64,000 nucleotides of DNA, from positions 1-64,000 of the forward strand of contig SSNU01000235.1 in NCBI GenBank assembly GCA_012064415.1. Direction: 5' to 3'. Shown one piece after another: positions 44,067 to 57,062 of the stretch. How positions within the stretch are numbered: the stretch's first letter is position 1; every line of letters starts with the position of its first letter. The translations under genes and the position numbers were made by a program. The notes beneath the pieces were generated by a model. The model was not told the origin of the DNA. It saw only the letters and a program-made list of their open reading frames with translations, and searched no databases. Origin of the DNA: Gyrodactylus bullatarudis (lineage: Eukaryota; Platyhelminthes; Monogenea; Gyrodactylidea; Gyrodactylidae).

Positions 44067-45387
44067 ACATATTCACTAGTCTTCTAATCCTCCTCATTAA
44101 TCTTCCTCATTAAATAGTTCAATAAATGTATTCGAAGAAGCCCGGCAATACTTCCCTTTGACATCTTCATATCCCCACAAGAAGTTCTTAAGCATCCTAA
44201 GCAAACTATCTGAAAAGCTGGCTTACCTGGAGTTCTACTATCATTGCCTAGATTTGCAGAAGTTCAATTGTTATATCTGGACAAAAGTTAAAAACTCCCG
44301 TCTTCCTCTTATAATAGAAAACGCGATGGAATTGGTTTCCAAATGAGTGAGCACAAAATACAGATCGAGGAACTACAATTTCAAAAATCCATACAGTTAC
44401 TACCTCGCTGATTCTGCTCTATGCAATATATATATTCACATACTTCGAATATATTAAATTTAACAAGATTTTCTTGATCATAGACCGTTTTACGGAAGGA
44501 CCTTCATAAATTTTTTTGAATTGTGCGTTTACATACGAATCTTAAAGCTGAAGTCTTGAGGTACAGCAAGAAGGAAGCATCTTGAGCCAGTATTATTAAA
44601 AATTAAGGCTTACAGGAAATTTCCAAAATTTTGACTGTATTTGTAAAGCTTCTTCCATAGATTTCAAATAAAACAGCTCAAAGCGATCAACTAAACGATG
44701 GCTAATAGCGCTTTTTAGGAATATGCACGACCAAAAGGAAATTAAAATCTACTTTTGAAGATTCGATTTGGTCTGCAATTGAAGTAAATATTCCTTGAGG
44801 AAAAACAGAAAAATTCTGAATTAAGAAAATCATTTGGAATGTATAGAATAATGGCGACAATTCAGTTCTGAATTTTTATAGAGAGAATCTGAAATAAAAT
44901 AAACTTTACATTATTATAGTAATGAATACCATCATCATTGTATTTGAAGTTCTCTAGGGTGTTGTTGCTCACCTCAATTCAATCCCTTTTATTTTCCTAG
45001 ATATCCCAAAAATGAAATAAAAATATTCTACTTCTCTTGTGGTCATTTTATGAATTGAATATCATACATCTATTCTATAGATGTATTTATTTTCAAAAAA
45101 AGATTGATAAAATATTTTTGTTTCATACCAATTTCAAGTGGCGTACAGATTCAGGCACAGTACTCGAATTCCACATGAATCATTTTAAAAATATTGACAA
45201 AATTTCTTGATTTCATTAAATATGGATTATGGCTCGTAGGGCAGTAAATTTGCGATTTGTTCCTTACACCTCTATTGGATAAAAAATAAATTCTCACTTG
45301 AATAACTTTCTAAGTAAGCCTTTTACTTGACTCAGGTATTAGTTGAATATTCAAAAATATAAAATAAGTCCTGGACAATATACACCA
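44067..45387. other. Stretch with one weak coding candidate
   Basis: From about 44099 to 44346 the plus strand stays open for about 80 codons (SSLNSSINVFEEARQYFPL... to a stop at 44344-44346), with protein-like composition (YPHKKFLSILSKLSEKLAYL). It could be a last exon or a relic. No family is recognised. The rest is AT-rich. Confidence 0.3.
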
Positions 45388-46102
45388 AATTAATATGAAG
45401 ATGGGAATTTATGCTTTTTACAAAATTATGAATTTTTTCATCAAGAAATCGAATTTGATCAAGATTTTTTGGAATCTAGATCGTAGGATCCACTTTCAGA
45501 ATCTGAAGAAAAAAATTTGAAAAAAAAACAAATTTTAAGAAAGTTATGGCATATTTCAAATCTAGCGATGGCACCGAGTTCCCATTTTTTTGAACTTTGA
45601 GTTGAAAATTTTTGTTGATTTAAAAGTGAGAGATGGATCAAAAGTTGATTTTTAGGATCACGATTAGTCAAAGAAATCAAATATGCTGATTCAGATTTTG
45701 AGAATCCACCTATCTTCGTGTGAAAACCGAATTTTGATTTTTTGAACATTTTCACTACTTGAAAATCGAAGAAATTTTGATGATTCAAGATCCCTGGAAA
45801 TTGGCGAGTCCATTGAAATTTTCATGCTCATAATTGGTTTCTTTTTGATCCATCTCTCACTTTTAAATCAACAAAAATTTTCAACTCAAAGTTCAAAAAA
45901 ATGGGAACTCGGTGCCATCGCTAGATTTGAAATATGCCATAACTTTCTTAAAATTTGTTTTTTTTTCAAATTTTTTTCTTCAGATTCTGAAAGTGGATCC
46001 TACGATCTAGATTCCAAAAAATCTTGATCAAATTCGATTTCTTGATGAAAAAATTCATAATTTTGTAAAAAGCATAAATTCCCATCTTCATATTAATTAG
46101 CT
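45388..46102. mobile_element. Long-arm foldback MITE, copy 2
   Basis: The left end TTAATATGAAGATGGGAATT and the inverted right end match exactly. The arms remain nearly identical over 200 bp or more, because the same peptide appears on both strands (minus from about 45650 down, plus from 45824 up). The centre is near 45745. Close arm identity points to a recent copy. Confidence 0.8.
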
Positions 46103-47011
46103 TTAATTATATAATAGGCTGTGGTAAATGTGGAAATAACTGGAAGTAATAATAAATTTCCTTAAAAATTATTTTACTTTGAATTCGAATAGATAGACAC
46201 ATTGAAATTGAACAAAAAAATATTATTATTAAAACGAAGAAAGCCACTTTTTGCAGTTTTCAACAGGATTTTGCGATTTTTTACCGCCCTAGTTATGAGC
46301 CAATTTATTAATCGATAAATTTATTAATTTTAAAATTTAGTTATAAATACACTAGCTTTATTATCATACTGTATGTATAAGTTTTGGCTTCTCGAAATTC
46401 TGATATGTCCCTTTTTGCAATCTTTGAGGCTTAAAATTTAATTTCAGAGGAAATTTTCGTGAGAAATCCCTTTTTGGATTTGGTCAAGAATAAAAGAAAT
46501 TGTTATGTTTTATAATGAAAATACACTATGTTGAGCAATATTTGACACTTGGTCTTGCATACATCTTAATTAAGGATTAATTTCACAGAAGCTGCTTTTT
46601 GCAATTTGATAAATATGTAGAGTTATCGCAACAAATATTTTTTTTGAAGTATTAGTTAGGTTTGGTTTTCACACTTAATTTTAGTTAAACTTTATTTGGG
46701 ACCATTTTAACTATAACTCTAATTGGTTACAAAAAAGTCTTTTCATTTTAAAACCTATTATTTGATCCAGAAGATGATACCCGATCTCCTTCAAAGTATG
46801 CTCAATCAAAATAAATAAAAAGTTGGGATATCTTGTTTTGAAAGGCCATGAGTTTGTTTCAATTGTGAATTTTTTAATGATTTTTTCTCTGAGGTTCAAA
46901 ATTTTTGCCAGTTGCGAGAAAATGTTCTTCACACAAATCAACGCAGAATTAATAGCTCTACATAATGAACATGATAATAATCTTTTGTTTTAATTGATTT
47001 GATAGAAATTG
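46103..47011. other. AT-rich stretch without a gene
   Basis: Short low-complexity ORFs only; no repeat structure apart from flanking elements. Confidence 0.4.
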
Positions 47012-49152
47012 CGCATTCCAGCTACTATTTTGTCGAAAATTTTGTGATTTTGGAGTCAATTTTCTCCATAAATTTTAACTTCAAACGCTCATATGTTTCA
47101 AGAAAAAGAGCTTTTTAGATATTTTCTTCGACATCAGTTATGGTCATATTACTTTAGTAATAGCTATTCTATACACTACCGCTCGAATTAAGGTGAAAGA
47201 TACATCAAATAGTAGCTAATTTTTTTGAGTTTTCACTTTAAAACTTTTGGTGTAATTGAATTCTTGTCTAAGCTCAGCAATGCTTCAAAAAGTTTAGTCA
47301 CTAAAAATCGCTGTGAGACATGCTGAAGATTTTTTTTACGTTATTCTTCTCATTTTTTTGTTTGTTTATTTTTTTTCTGATTGATGTCTGAATAAATTCG
47401 TGAATTTTTTCATTAATATGAGGCATAGATTTCAATTAAAGGTTTGTGTTTTTATGCATCATTGAATTTGTATGCAATGCACACTTTGATTTTTTGCTAA
47501 TTGATAGGGAAGAAGATTGATCTGATTGGATGTAACCTCTATCCAATAAATTTTGTCTTGAGCCTGTTCTGATTTTATCATCGCATTAAAATTTCATTCT
47601 GAGCCATGCCTCCTCGAAACTTTATGTGTACTAGTTCAAGGGATAAATTTTGCTATGTCTGTGGATATTATTTTCAGACATCGAGATTAATTGAAATTGA
47701 TGAAAACATCAAAAGACTTCTGAGCGAGCATTTCCAAAGAGTTCTTGATTTGACACTCCCTTTTCACCGTCAAAAATATGTGTTTCCTGCAACTCCAAAT
47801 TCCTTAATCCTAACACAAGAAACTATAGAAATTCAATAAGGCTTTGGTCCCAGCCAGAAAATCATCATAATGATTGTTACTTCTGTTTGACTAGAGTATT
47901 AAACGGAAGAAAACCAAGTCAACATGTATGTTTATTATTTTAATATTTAGATCTATCCTGAAAATCTCAGATCTTGTCGTATTCACAGAGTTGATAGAGT
48001 CGCTTTTGCTCAAAATCCAAATAATACTTCATCATCAGGAAACTCAGATGCATCCGCAAACTTAGGAAGTGTTTTCGCTTTTGATCAAGCTCCCGAGAAA
48101 CACACTACCAAACATCAAGTCGTGGAACAGAATCAAGAATTAGGTAATAACCGAATTAGAGTTCCATTAGTATCATCTGATAGAATTATACTACCCCCAT
48201 TGCATTTAAAGTTAGGGATATTTAAGCAAATGATAAAAGCTTTCGTTTCAAGAAATTCAGATTGTAGGACGTATATTCGTCAAAAAATGAACTATGTCTC
48301 TGTAGCAAAAATCAATGAAGGAGTATTCACAGGTCCTCAAATTCGAACCTTAATGAATGATAATGTGATACTTCTCTATTTACAGGATCGCGAATTAAGA
48401 GCATGGAATGCTTACAGATCTTTGTGGAATCGATTTTTTGGTAATTGCAGAGCCAGAAATACTCAGCATCTAATAAACCAACTTCCTATTTCATATACAG
48501 ATTCGTGATGCTTGATGAGCGTTAAGCTGCATTTCATCAAGTACCACTATGATTTCTTCCCAAGAGGATCTCTCGGAGCAATGTCCGACGAACAAGGGGA
48601 GAAGTTCCATCAAGATATAAACTTTTAATAAGAACGTTATGCAGATGTGAACATAAGAAATTGTTTATCAGATTATTGCTGGCTGATAAAAACCTGATAA
48701 TGCAAATTCATGAAATAAAGATTTTATTTTATAAAATATGGGAACGAATTTTTTAAGTGACTAAACTTTTTGAAGCATCGCTGAGCTTAGACAAGATTTC
48801 AATTACACCAAAAGTTTTAAAGTGAAAACTCAAAAAAATTAGCTACTATTTGATGTATCTTTCACCTTAATTCGAGCGGTAGTGTATAGAATAGCTATTA
48901 CTAAAGTAATATGACCATAACTGAGTGTGGGATTAAAAAGGGTAGAAATATACAAGAACGAAATGATTTTGTAAATTCTAACCAACTTTTTCAGAAAGAG
49001 CATAAAACTTTGATCTAGGAAGTCGAAGAAAATATCTAAAAAGCTCTTTTTCTTGAAACATATGAGCGTTTGAAGTTAAAATTTATGGAGAAAATTGACT
49101 CCAAAATCACAAAATTTTCGACAAAATAGTAGCTGGAATGCGCAATTTTTTG
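47008..49152 (+). mobile_element. DNA transposon with long inverted repeats and its own gene
   Basis: Terminal inverted repeats begin AAATTGCGCATTCCAGCTAC at 47008 and end inverted at about 49152. The left arm runs to about 47303, and the right arm from about 48758 with an extra segment of about 85 bp. The arms are nearly identical elsewhere. A single gene lies between them. No clear target duplication is seen. The superfamily is not certain; the protein matches a repeated protein family I know from arthropods and cnidarians rather than a named transposase. Confidence 0.75.
47606..48650 (+). pseudogene. Transposon-encoded CYVCG...FHQDI family protein, decayed
   Basis: Segments in order: RDKFCYVCGYYF (from about 47639), HHNDCYFCLTR (about 47860), IILPPLHLKLGIFKQMIKAF (about 48185), GVFTGPQIRTLMND (about 48330), then SVKLHFIKYHYDFFP and GAMSDEQGEKFHQDI (about 48520-48620). 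This order matches a repeated uncharacterised protein family of arthropods and Hydra; the Cys pairs suggest zinc binding. The frame needs a change before 47840. A 25-nt GT...AG intron at 47926-47950 joins SQH to IYPENL in phase. Stops at 48506-48508 and after INF near 48624 end it early, so this copy is dead. No biochemical role is known to me. Confidence 0.65.
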
Positions 49153-50066
49153 TTTTGGGCGACACTCAAGTTATCATTAGATAGGAAATTTAATTGTGAT
49201 TCTTATGATGCCTAATTAGTTAATTGAATTTTTTATTTTAATAAAAATTTAATTGTTTGAAATTATTTTTTTTTTTATTCTCAAATTCGGTTTTTTCAAT
49301 ATATCTCGAAAACCAGATACAATCTAGAAAATATAATTACAGATCTGAAATCAGCACAAAATTTCGATCCAGAAAATGTTTGGATCAAGATCCTATTGCA
49401 CATAGTGTCCTACTGTGTTATTAGAATCATACACTTTAACTTTAGCTCATAATCTTATCCCAATTAGTTTAGATCAATGAGATACTGTTTCGAGTTCTAA
49501 CTAATCATGTCGTATTATTTAAGAAGGCCAGTAAAATTAATCACCGTTGAATGGTCTATATTATAGAACTAACTCAGTGAATTTTAGAATTTTTCCATAT
49601 GACAAATTAGGAATAATTGATTATATGAAGGTTATTTTCTATAATTGACACATATGGATAGATATTACAAATGTTATTGGGAAAATATGATAATAAATTT
49701 GATGAAAATCAACTTATATTTTTTGCTTAGCGAAAATTGCCTGTAAATAAAGGTGCATTGCACGATAAACGTACATCCCAATTATTTGTCATGAATGAAA
49801 TGTTTCTGTCACACATCATCATGTTTTTTTACAAGAGAATACAATAAGAAAAAGTACAAAATGACAGAAAAACAGATGTCACAATAAATTCTGTAGTTGA
49901 GAATAAACGTTAACGAATGAGATTGAGAATTGGAAAATCTTTTTTTCTTCTCTTCCTCTGAAGAGAAAATACGTTTCTAATGACAAATATTCATTCATTT
50001 AATTTTTCAGAGAAAGTTGAACTATAGTACAAAAGAAACTCTAAGAGCATTTAGATTTAAGAAGCT
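49153..50066. other. AT-rich stretch without a gene
   Basis: Nothing recognised. Confidence 0.4.
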
Positions 50067-50457
50067 AGTTAGTATGAAGATTGGAATTTATGATTATTAA
50101 GGAAAATACGCCAAATTTGGAAGTAGCGCCAAATTCCCATTTTTTTGAACGTTGAGTTGAAATTTTTTGTTGATTTCAATGTGAGAGAGTGACCAAACGT
50201 TGATTTTTAGGATCACAAAAAGACAAAAATACCGATTATCATCATATAAATTCATTGATAAATTCGTAATTTTTCTGGGATCTTGAAATATCAATTTTCA
50301 TCGACTTTCAAGTATGGAAAATGACAAAAAAATGCAAAATTTGATTTTGACACGATTATGGATTTAGATTCCAAAAAATCTTGATCAAATTCTATTTCTT
50401 GATGAAAAAATTAAGAATTTTGTAAAAATCATAAATTCCCATCATCATATTAACTAG
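50067..50457. mobile_element. Long-arm foldback MITE, short copy
   Basis: Starts AGCTAGTTAGTATGAAGATT and ends, inverted, with CTAGTTAATATGATGATGGG. The centre is deleted compared with the 700-bp copies. Confidence 0.65.
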
Positions 50458-51893
50458 GTGTAGTTATACATCTTTTTAGTAGACGTCCTCGTTTGGGCCC
50501 ATCAGTATGCTATTGGGGATTTTTTGCATTGTTGTCCATGTGTCTGATTTTCCATGCAACTTAGATTACTTCTATATGCTCTGGCGCAACCGTGAAGTTT
50601 TCTTACCAGTTAATAGGGCGGAACCTATACTTACAATTTATTTATAATTATAATTAATAATTATTCCACTCTAGGATATAATAAATAAGAGGATAAATAA
50701 ATAAGATGAACCTGGCGGATGTATTACCTAAGCACCTAGAACTAAATGGTTGTAGATAAAAGTTTTAATAACAATCGCTTAAATTAAAAGTTGAACGCTT
50801 GATATTTTAGTAAAAATTTGAAGAGATCTAAAGAAAATGACGAAAACAAATTATTTGGATTATCGTTACGTTAAATTGTTTCGTAAAAATTGAAACCCCC
50901 TTTAGAAAACGAGGCAACATGCATCAAAAAAAATTTATATTAACGAAAAATTGGAAAAATTAAATTTCCCTCATGTAACAAACTCTGTCTGTTTTCAATA
51001 TTCTCCCTTATTCAAATATTGTACCAACCAATGTACACTTGTAATGAAATAATACATATTGAATTATAGAAAGAAATGTATACGCGTTGGACTTATTTTT
51101 TATCATCATTTCTAGCAAACATAAGTGTTCAAACATTCTCAATTTCACAAATGCTTCAAGGCAAAATAATGAACTAAAAACTGTACTTATTCATTTCTCT
51201 TATCATATGTTTCGGATATATGGATTTTGACGAATAAAAAAGAAATTTCACCGACTTGAATGTCATGCAGAACGCCATACATTTTTAGTTCCTCAAAAGT
51301 ATTCTCTTAAGATTTGCTGTTTTTGGATTTTTTGGTATGCAACCAGAGTATGTTAGTGTTATATTCGAATGAAGCCTTTTGGCACCACCTTCTTTTGCAT
51401 GGAAGTAACAGGAATTCTCTACTTTTTAATGTATCCTAGGGTTTCTTCTGCAAATTTCGTCCGAGTCTTATGAAATTTTCTTTGTTAGGAGAGAATTCTT
51501 TTCACCAAATGTACATTTCTTTGGGTACTAATAAAAAGTTGATGAAAGTTTATTGAATTAATCCATTTTCCTACTATTTAACATCTCTACTGTTTAATTA
51601 CTCGTCTTATCATGAAAAGGTGCATCATTATTAGAGCACCGCTCTTCCTAAAAATACTCATAAAATTAAATAGTTAACTTAACGTGTTTTGTTCGGAAAA
51701 AAATAATTTCATCCTACGCTACTCGAGACAATTTAATAGATCAGATCTCAATGTAGAAATTACAGTGCTTTTAGACATTAATCCTGGCTATGGTGTACTG
51801 ACGAGTCCTATCTCCATTATGTTAGAGTTCATATGGCTATAATAATAACCAGTGACCACACTTTGCTAGTAAGTTATTAAGAGAATGTACAAA
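50458..51893. other. AT-rich stretch without a gene
   Basis: I see no gene, domain or repeat structure that I can name. Confidence 0.4.
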
Positions 51894-52135
51894 TTAACCC
51901 TTAAAGTCTCAGAGAACTATTTTTCGTGTTTTTTATTCAATATTTTACGTATCATATGGTTTGTGAATACGCTGATTATAAATCTACCGTTATTTTAACG
52001 CAATTAAATTCGGGTCGTTTTCTTCAGCAGATAAAGTTCCGACGATTTTATAATTGAATTCTACAAGTATGGTTACTCAATAAAAGATATTTTCATCTAT
52101 TACCCTGGGTAGTAGGTTTTCAAAATAAATTTTTT
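51894..52135. repeat. piggyBac-like MITE, half copy
   Basis: Begins TTAACCCTTAAAGTCTCAGA and continues with the same inner blocks as the right half of the 30.05-kb element, in reverse (TTTGTGAATACGCTGATTA, GGTAGTAGGTTTTCAAAA). The other end is missing. Confidence 0.55.
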
Positions 52136-53413
52136 AACAAAAATTAATTTTTGAAAAAATCAACTTTCTTTGATTGATATAGCCGGAGTTTGACGAATGA
52201 TAAGCCTGAGATGGTTGGTAAACAAAGTATTTTCCGAGTCTTAGATGAATCGTAAAAATGATACGAGATAGAATTAATCCAGTGGGTCTTTTCGGATTAA
52301 TATGAACGGGTTCTAATCCCAAACATGATTTTTTCTTCGTTCCAAAATAAATATTGATTCCTATGTTACTTTCATCTCAGAGTCAATAGATGTAGACTTT
52401 TCTCATATTTTTTCAGAGATCAGACATGCTTATATCAAATCATAGTTAACAAATCACAATCAACCACACCCGGATATCAGTTTTATTCATATTCAGAGGC
52501 ATTGGAAATTTGTATTGAATATCGAATATTTTTGATTTAATATTTGTTCTAATAAATATAATTTAATTTGACTCTTCTCTATAGACATTGAAATAGAATT
52601 ATGTATTAAATTACAATCAAGAGATAAAAATAAAGATTTATTTTTACTCGTTCGATAGCTTGATAATATTTTTCAAATCTCTATTTTTTACTTGATCAGG
52701 TTTTTGAATAGTCTGAACATTCAGATTCAGACCTCTAAAATTACTTGACACAATAATGTTTACTAGAAGTTCATGATACTTCATTTCGACATCATCAAGT
52801 CAGAAAAAAACCTACATCATAAGAGTTGTTATTCCTACCGTAGCTAGTGCAATTTATGATTGAAATTCTTCTCTTGCATTTGAAATGAATTTACATCTTT
52901 AATTGAATGTTTTCATAGTAAGATTTGTTTTAGCAAGAACAACGCAATTATTTTCTTAACTAGCAGTCTTTCATGAAATGATGTAGAGAAATAAAATTAA
53001 ATTAGAAAACTTGATACTCCCATTTTACTCTAAACTTTAGCTATTTTCAATGAATTTGGAAATTTACGATTTTTTTGTTGATCTCAAGGTGTGAGAGGAA
53101 TCAAACTTCATGAAATAATGTAAAAATATATCATATAATTCTATAAAACGCTTTTCAGGTATATCTCATACATCATGAAAGTCATTTTACATTTGGAATA
53201 GCAGATCAAGAACTCAAGAATATTATTTAGATTAAAAACTACATAAATAAGGGATACTTGTAGCCTATGACGAAAAATAAGAGATCCCAGAGTATGTACA
53301 CTTTCTTATAATTTACAATTAAAGAAAAAATATTTAAAACTGGTTTCTTCTATAATAGCATTGCTATACCTGTTGAAACGACAATTCGTTGATAAATCAA
53401 TCTAATGTAAACC
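52136..53413. other. AT-rich stretch without a gene
   Basis: Nothing recognised apart from foldback-family debris near 53040-53160. Confidence 0.4.
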
Positions 53414-54114
53414 TAATTGACATGAAGATGAGAATTTACTATTTTTACAAGAAACTCAATATTTTTCTCGGGATTCACAAAAAAAATAATTTTTTGAATT
53501 CTAAAACGAGATGAGCTAATAAGATGTGGATATTTGAAAAAATTCAATTTGACCAAAATTAGGTCGTTTTTTGAATTCCGACTTTTTCAACTTTTAAACC
53601 CAAAATTTTTATTGATTTCGATGATTCGAAGCAGTTAAGTGATGATATTTGGGATCAACATTAGACAAAGGATTCGAATTCACCTGCAGAAGTTTACTAA
53701 AATTCGTCATTACTGCGGGAAATCGAGCCATTCGAATTTTTCGATTATCACTAAGGCAAATCATCCAAAATCTGGAAGTTTAACTTTTGCTCAGGAACAG
53801 TAAGATCTTCAACAAATGGCCGAATTCAAATTCTTTGTCTAATGTTGATCCCAAATATCATCACTTAACTGCTTCGAATTATCGAAATCGATAAAAATGT
53901 TGGGTTCAAAAGTTGAAAGAGTGGAAATTTGTTGCATTTTCAAAATTCGTAAAACGGCCTAATTTTAGTCAGATTTAATTTTTCTCGGAATTTTCTCGAA
54001 TATCTTATTAGCTCATTCCGTTTTAGAATTCAAAAAACTATTTTTTCTGTGAATCCGGAGAATAATATCGAGATTTTTGTAAAAATAGTAAATTCTCATC
54101 TTCATGTCAACTAG
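53414..54114. mobile_element. Long-arm foldback MITE, copy 3
   Basis: Left AATTGACATGAAGATGAGAA and right TTCATGTCAACTAGCTTT are inverse partners. The element folds back around about 53770 and is closely related to the copy at 21.7 kb, including the block GACAAAGAATTCGAA and its inverse. Confidence 0.78.
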
Positions 54115-54777
54115 CTTTAGAATGGAGGTACCAAGTCAAGAAACCTATAAGTAGAATTGATATTGGCGAGTAAAAAGTCAAGGGACAAATTATTATATTC
54201 ATCAGTTCAGATTAATTTTCAATGATTTTAAAATTCACACAGATCAAAGTTGTAGATCTAATCTCAGGGTATAATTTCATTTCCTCTAAATCATCTTCTC
54301 TTTCGCTGTTCAGTTAATGATATAGCAAGAAGAATAAAAATGAATGCCTCACAATTTTGAGTTCATCGATTATAGAGTCATTCTCTTCACTGGCGAACAG
54401 ATTTAGATCACGAAATACATTTGGTTATGTTTTAGAATTACAAAAAAATTTCTTCTGCGTTAAGCCTTCTAGGTCTAATGCAGGTAAGCCCTCAACCATT
54501 TAGTCCGATCCCCGGTATGTTTGTTTTTTTTATCCTAACTATTTTTCTATCATATGATTCTGAATAATACCAAAGTATGTCGATAACCAACAATCAGCCT
54601 TATCTAGAACCGCCGAGGTATGCTAGTCTCTTTCCTAGCATTGATTCTACAGTGGCTCTATTTAATTTAAAGAAAGTTTTTTCTAAGTTAGTTATAAGAT
54701 TTGGCTTGAGTTAGTGTAGGATAAAATTCGTAGAAGTCTTATTAGAGACTATGGAGATTCTAGATATGGCTAATAAA
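54115..54777. other. AT-rich stretch without a gene
   Basis: Nothing recognised between two foldback elements. Confidence 0.4.
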
Positions 54778-55430
54778 GCTAATGAAGTTGGAAATCTATG
54801 ATTTTTTTAAAAAGATTTTTCGGAATCCTACTCATGTTGCCCACTTTTACAATTTAAAGAAAAAAATCCTGAAAAAAATTATTTTTATGAAAAATATGGT
54901 CATTTTTCAAATTTGGCGCCAAAATCCCATTTTTTCGAACTTTGATCAAAAGAGTTTTTTCAAGATCAGGATTAGACAAGAAAATCAATCCAGCTACATC
55001 TTATCTGATGCATAGCCTTATTATCGTTTAGGAGCTGAAATTCGATTTTTTGATCATGTTCACTACTTGAAAATCAATAAAATTTCGATAATTCAAAATC
55101 TCTCGAAAATGGGTGACTGTCGGTAATTTGACGGTGCTAGTCAGCTTTCTTGTCTAATCTTCATACTGTTAAAAACTCTTTCGATCAGCCTCCCACTTTC
55201 AAATCAATAAAAATTTTCGGTTCAAAGTTCGAAAAATGGGATTTTGGCGCCAAATTGAAATTTGAAAAATGACCATATTTAATAATTTTTTATCAGAATT
55301 TTTTTCTTCAAATGGTAAAAGTGGGCAACATGAGTAGGATTCCAAAAAATTTCTAAAAAATTCGAAATTTTGATGAAAACATCGGGATCTCTGTAAAAAT
55401 CATAGATTTCCAACTTCATATCAACCAATT
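54778..55430. mobile_element. Long-arm foldback MITE, copy 4
   Basis: Left GAAGTTGGAAATCTATGATT is matched by right ATCATAGATTTCCAACTTCA. Inner blocks CCTACTCATGTTGCCCACTT and AAGTGGGCAACATGAGTAGG are exact inverses. It belongs to the GAAGTTGG sub-family also seen at 39.8 and 61.2 kb. Confidence 0.78.
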
Positions 55431-57022
55431 TAATTGGACTCTTTTTAACATACTATCATCAAAGTTATTTTGCTGTCCCAATTTCAGATAAAATATAAAA
55501 TCGAAACTATAAACCTGCTAAGAGACTCTTGTTAAACTAATCTATGAAAATAGAGATTTTTGTTTTTTTGTCGCACAAAACTTTAAAGCTTGTTGTAATA
55601 TCCTTTTTTCTTTCGATCAAGTAATCAGATAATCACAGAAGTAGATGAAAAGAAAGAGATGAAGAATATTCTATCTTAATTGTATTATCTAATATAATAA
55701 AAATTCATGTTAATTGAGATAATTGAATCTTTTTACCTATCTCTTCCACATTTTTGGATTTTGTTTTCTTCAAAACAAAGTACAGGAGAGATTTTGTTTA
55801 CTGTTAACGATGTACAATCTACATTCTACACCAATAACAGAGAACATATACTGCTTTATTCAATTAGTGAATAAAACAGTGTTGAATTTTTATTAGCCTC
55901 AAGCTATATATTAGGTCCCTCACCTACCCTTGTCTCAATCCACATAATGACCTAATCATATCAGGTTAGCTTTTGTAGTAAAATATTTCTCTAAAATAAA
56001 TAAAGGTTACAGTCTCGGAAATTCTTCTTAGGAAGGCAATTTCTGACTCCCCATTTCAGACTATTAAAGAAAAAAATTCCTTCAATGAATGTGACAATCT
56101 TAATGATCTCAAATCTTTAACTACTCATATTAGATCTAAATTGACTATTCAAAATCACAAGTTTATCCCCACCTTCATTAATATCTTACCTTATTGATCA
56201 AATATTTGTTTGTATTTCAGCATCCGACTTCTTCTAACTTAAGTAGAAGAAATAATGAAGTTTGACTATTTTGAGCCGACAATTTTCCGAGGACGAGGTC
56301 AAAAATGTAATATTTTACCTGCTTAAATAGCTATTTTGTAATAATTTCATGCAGGCCTTCAGAACCAGTCAAATAACAAATCAATCAATACATCTTATTT
56401 GAATATAAAGATTTATCCTATTTTTCATTCTTAATATAGACTGAATTTAACTGTATTATTAAAATATGAGCTTTCATGTGAGCTTTAAAAGTGAAAGGGG
56501 TTGGGCAGTATTTTCAAATTTTCTTATTCTCAAAAATAATATTTAAATCTTTATCGATTCAACTTGTGAAACACACACTCAGTATCTCAAGCAATTTTTC
56601 CATCTCATTGAAATAAATCATTCTTTTATCAATTAATCTATTTGAGAATTTTCAAAAAAGAAATTATTCACAGAAAATTTTGGAATTCAGTACAAGATAT
56701 GCGAAGGTAGGATGAATGAATAAGGGTAAGCAGAAGAGATCAGAGAAATATACCTTCATCTTTCTCTGTAAACTTCATAGCAAATTCTCACAAACAAATC
56801 TGTAATACAGATGTGTCAACATTAAATTTTTATCAGTTTTACTCCATGGATTCCAAAGATTTGTCTACTCAGCTACGTACAATATTGAAGGACAATGGAA
56901 TAGCAGAGAAACCAAAGCCGGATTGATGTCAAAATATTTGTAATGAGATAAGTTTTTGTGTCTTCTATGATCTGAGCAAACGTTGAGAGTATTTTAATGA
57001 ATAAGAAAGATGCCGAATATTT
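55431..57022. other. AT-rich stretch without a gene
   Basis: No domain or structure recognised until the hammerhead-bearing sequence at 57 kb. Confidence 0.4.
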
Positions 57023-57062
57023 GAGGAATAGCGCTTTTATTTCGGGCATACTCTTCAGCCTC
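57023..57062 (-). ncRNA. Hammerhead ribozyme beside the 57-kb palindrome
   Basis: Minus strand GAGG (57062-57059), CTGAAGA (57058-57052), GTATGCCC, GAAA (57043-57040), AT-rich stem III, site ATT with cleavage after 57027, then CCTC (57026-57023) pairing with GAGG. The core is complete. Compared with the copy at 40.7 kb the spacer GTATGCCC is unchanged but both strands of stem I have changed together, keeping four pairs. Confidence 0.7.

Larger units (their letters stand above)
43695..44070. mobile_element. Palindrome of Penelope terminal sequence
   Basis: The left side (43700-43803: ...TTTATTTCACCGGATC...GACTCTTACACAG...) is repeated in reverse on the right (43968-44056), around a centre near 43885. 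Both arms carry the hammerhead block. It probably derives from two inverted copies of a Penelope terminal repeat without the coding part. Confidence 0.65.

Noticed and set aside
45459..46027. ORFs of 109 and 67 codons with the same peptide on both strands
   Set aside because: They are the two arms of a foldback element read in opposite directions, not duplicated genes.
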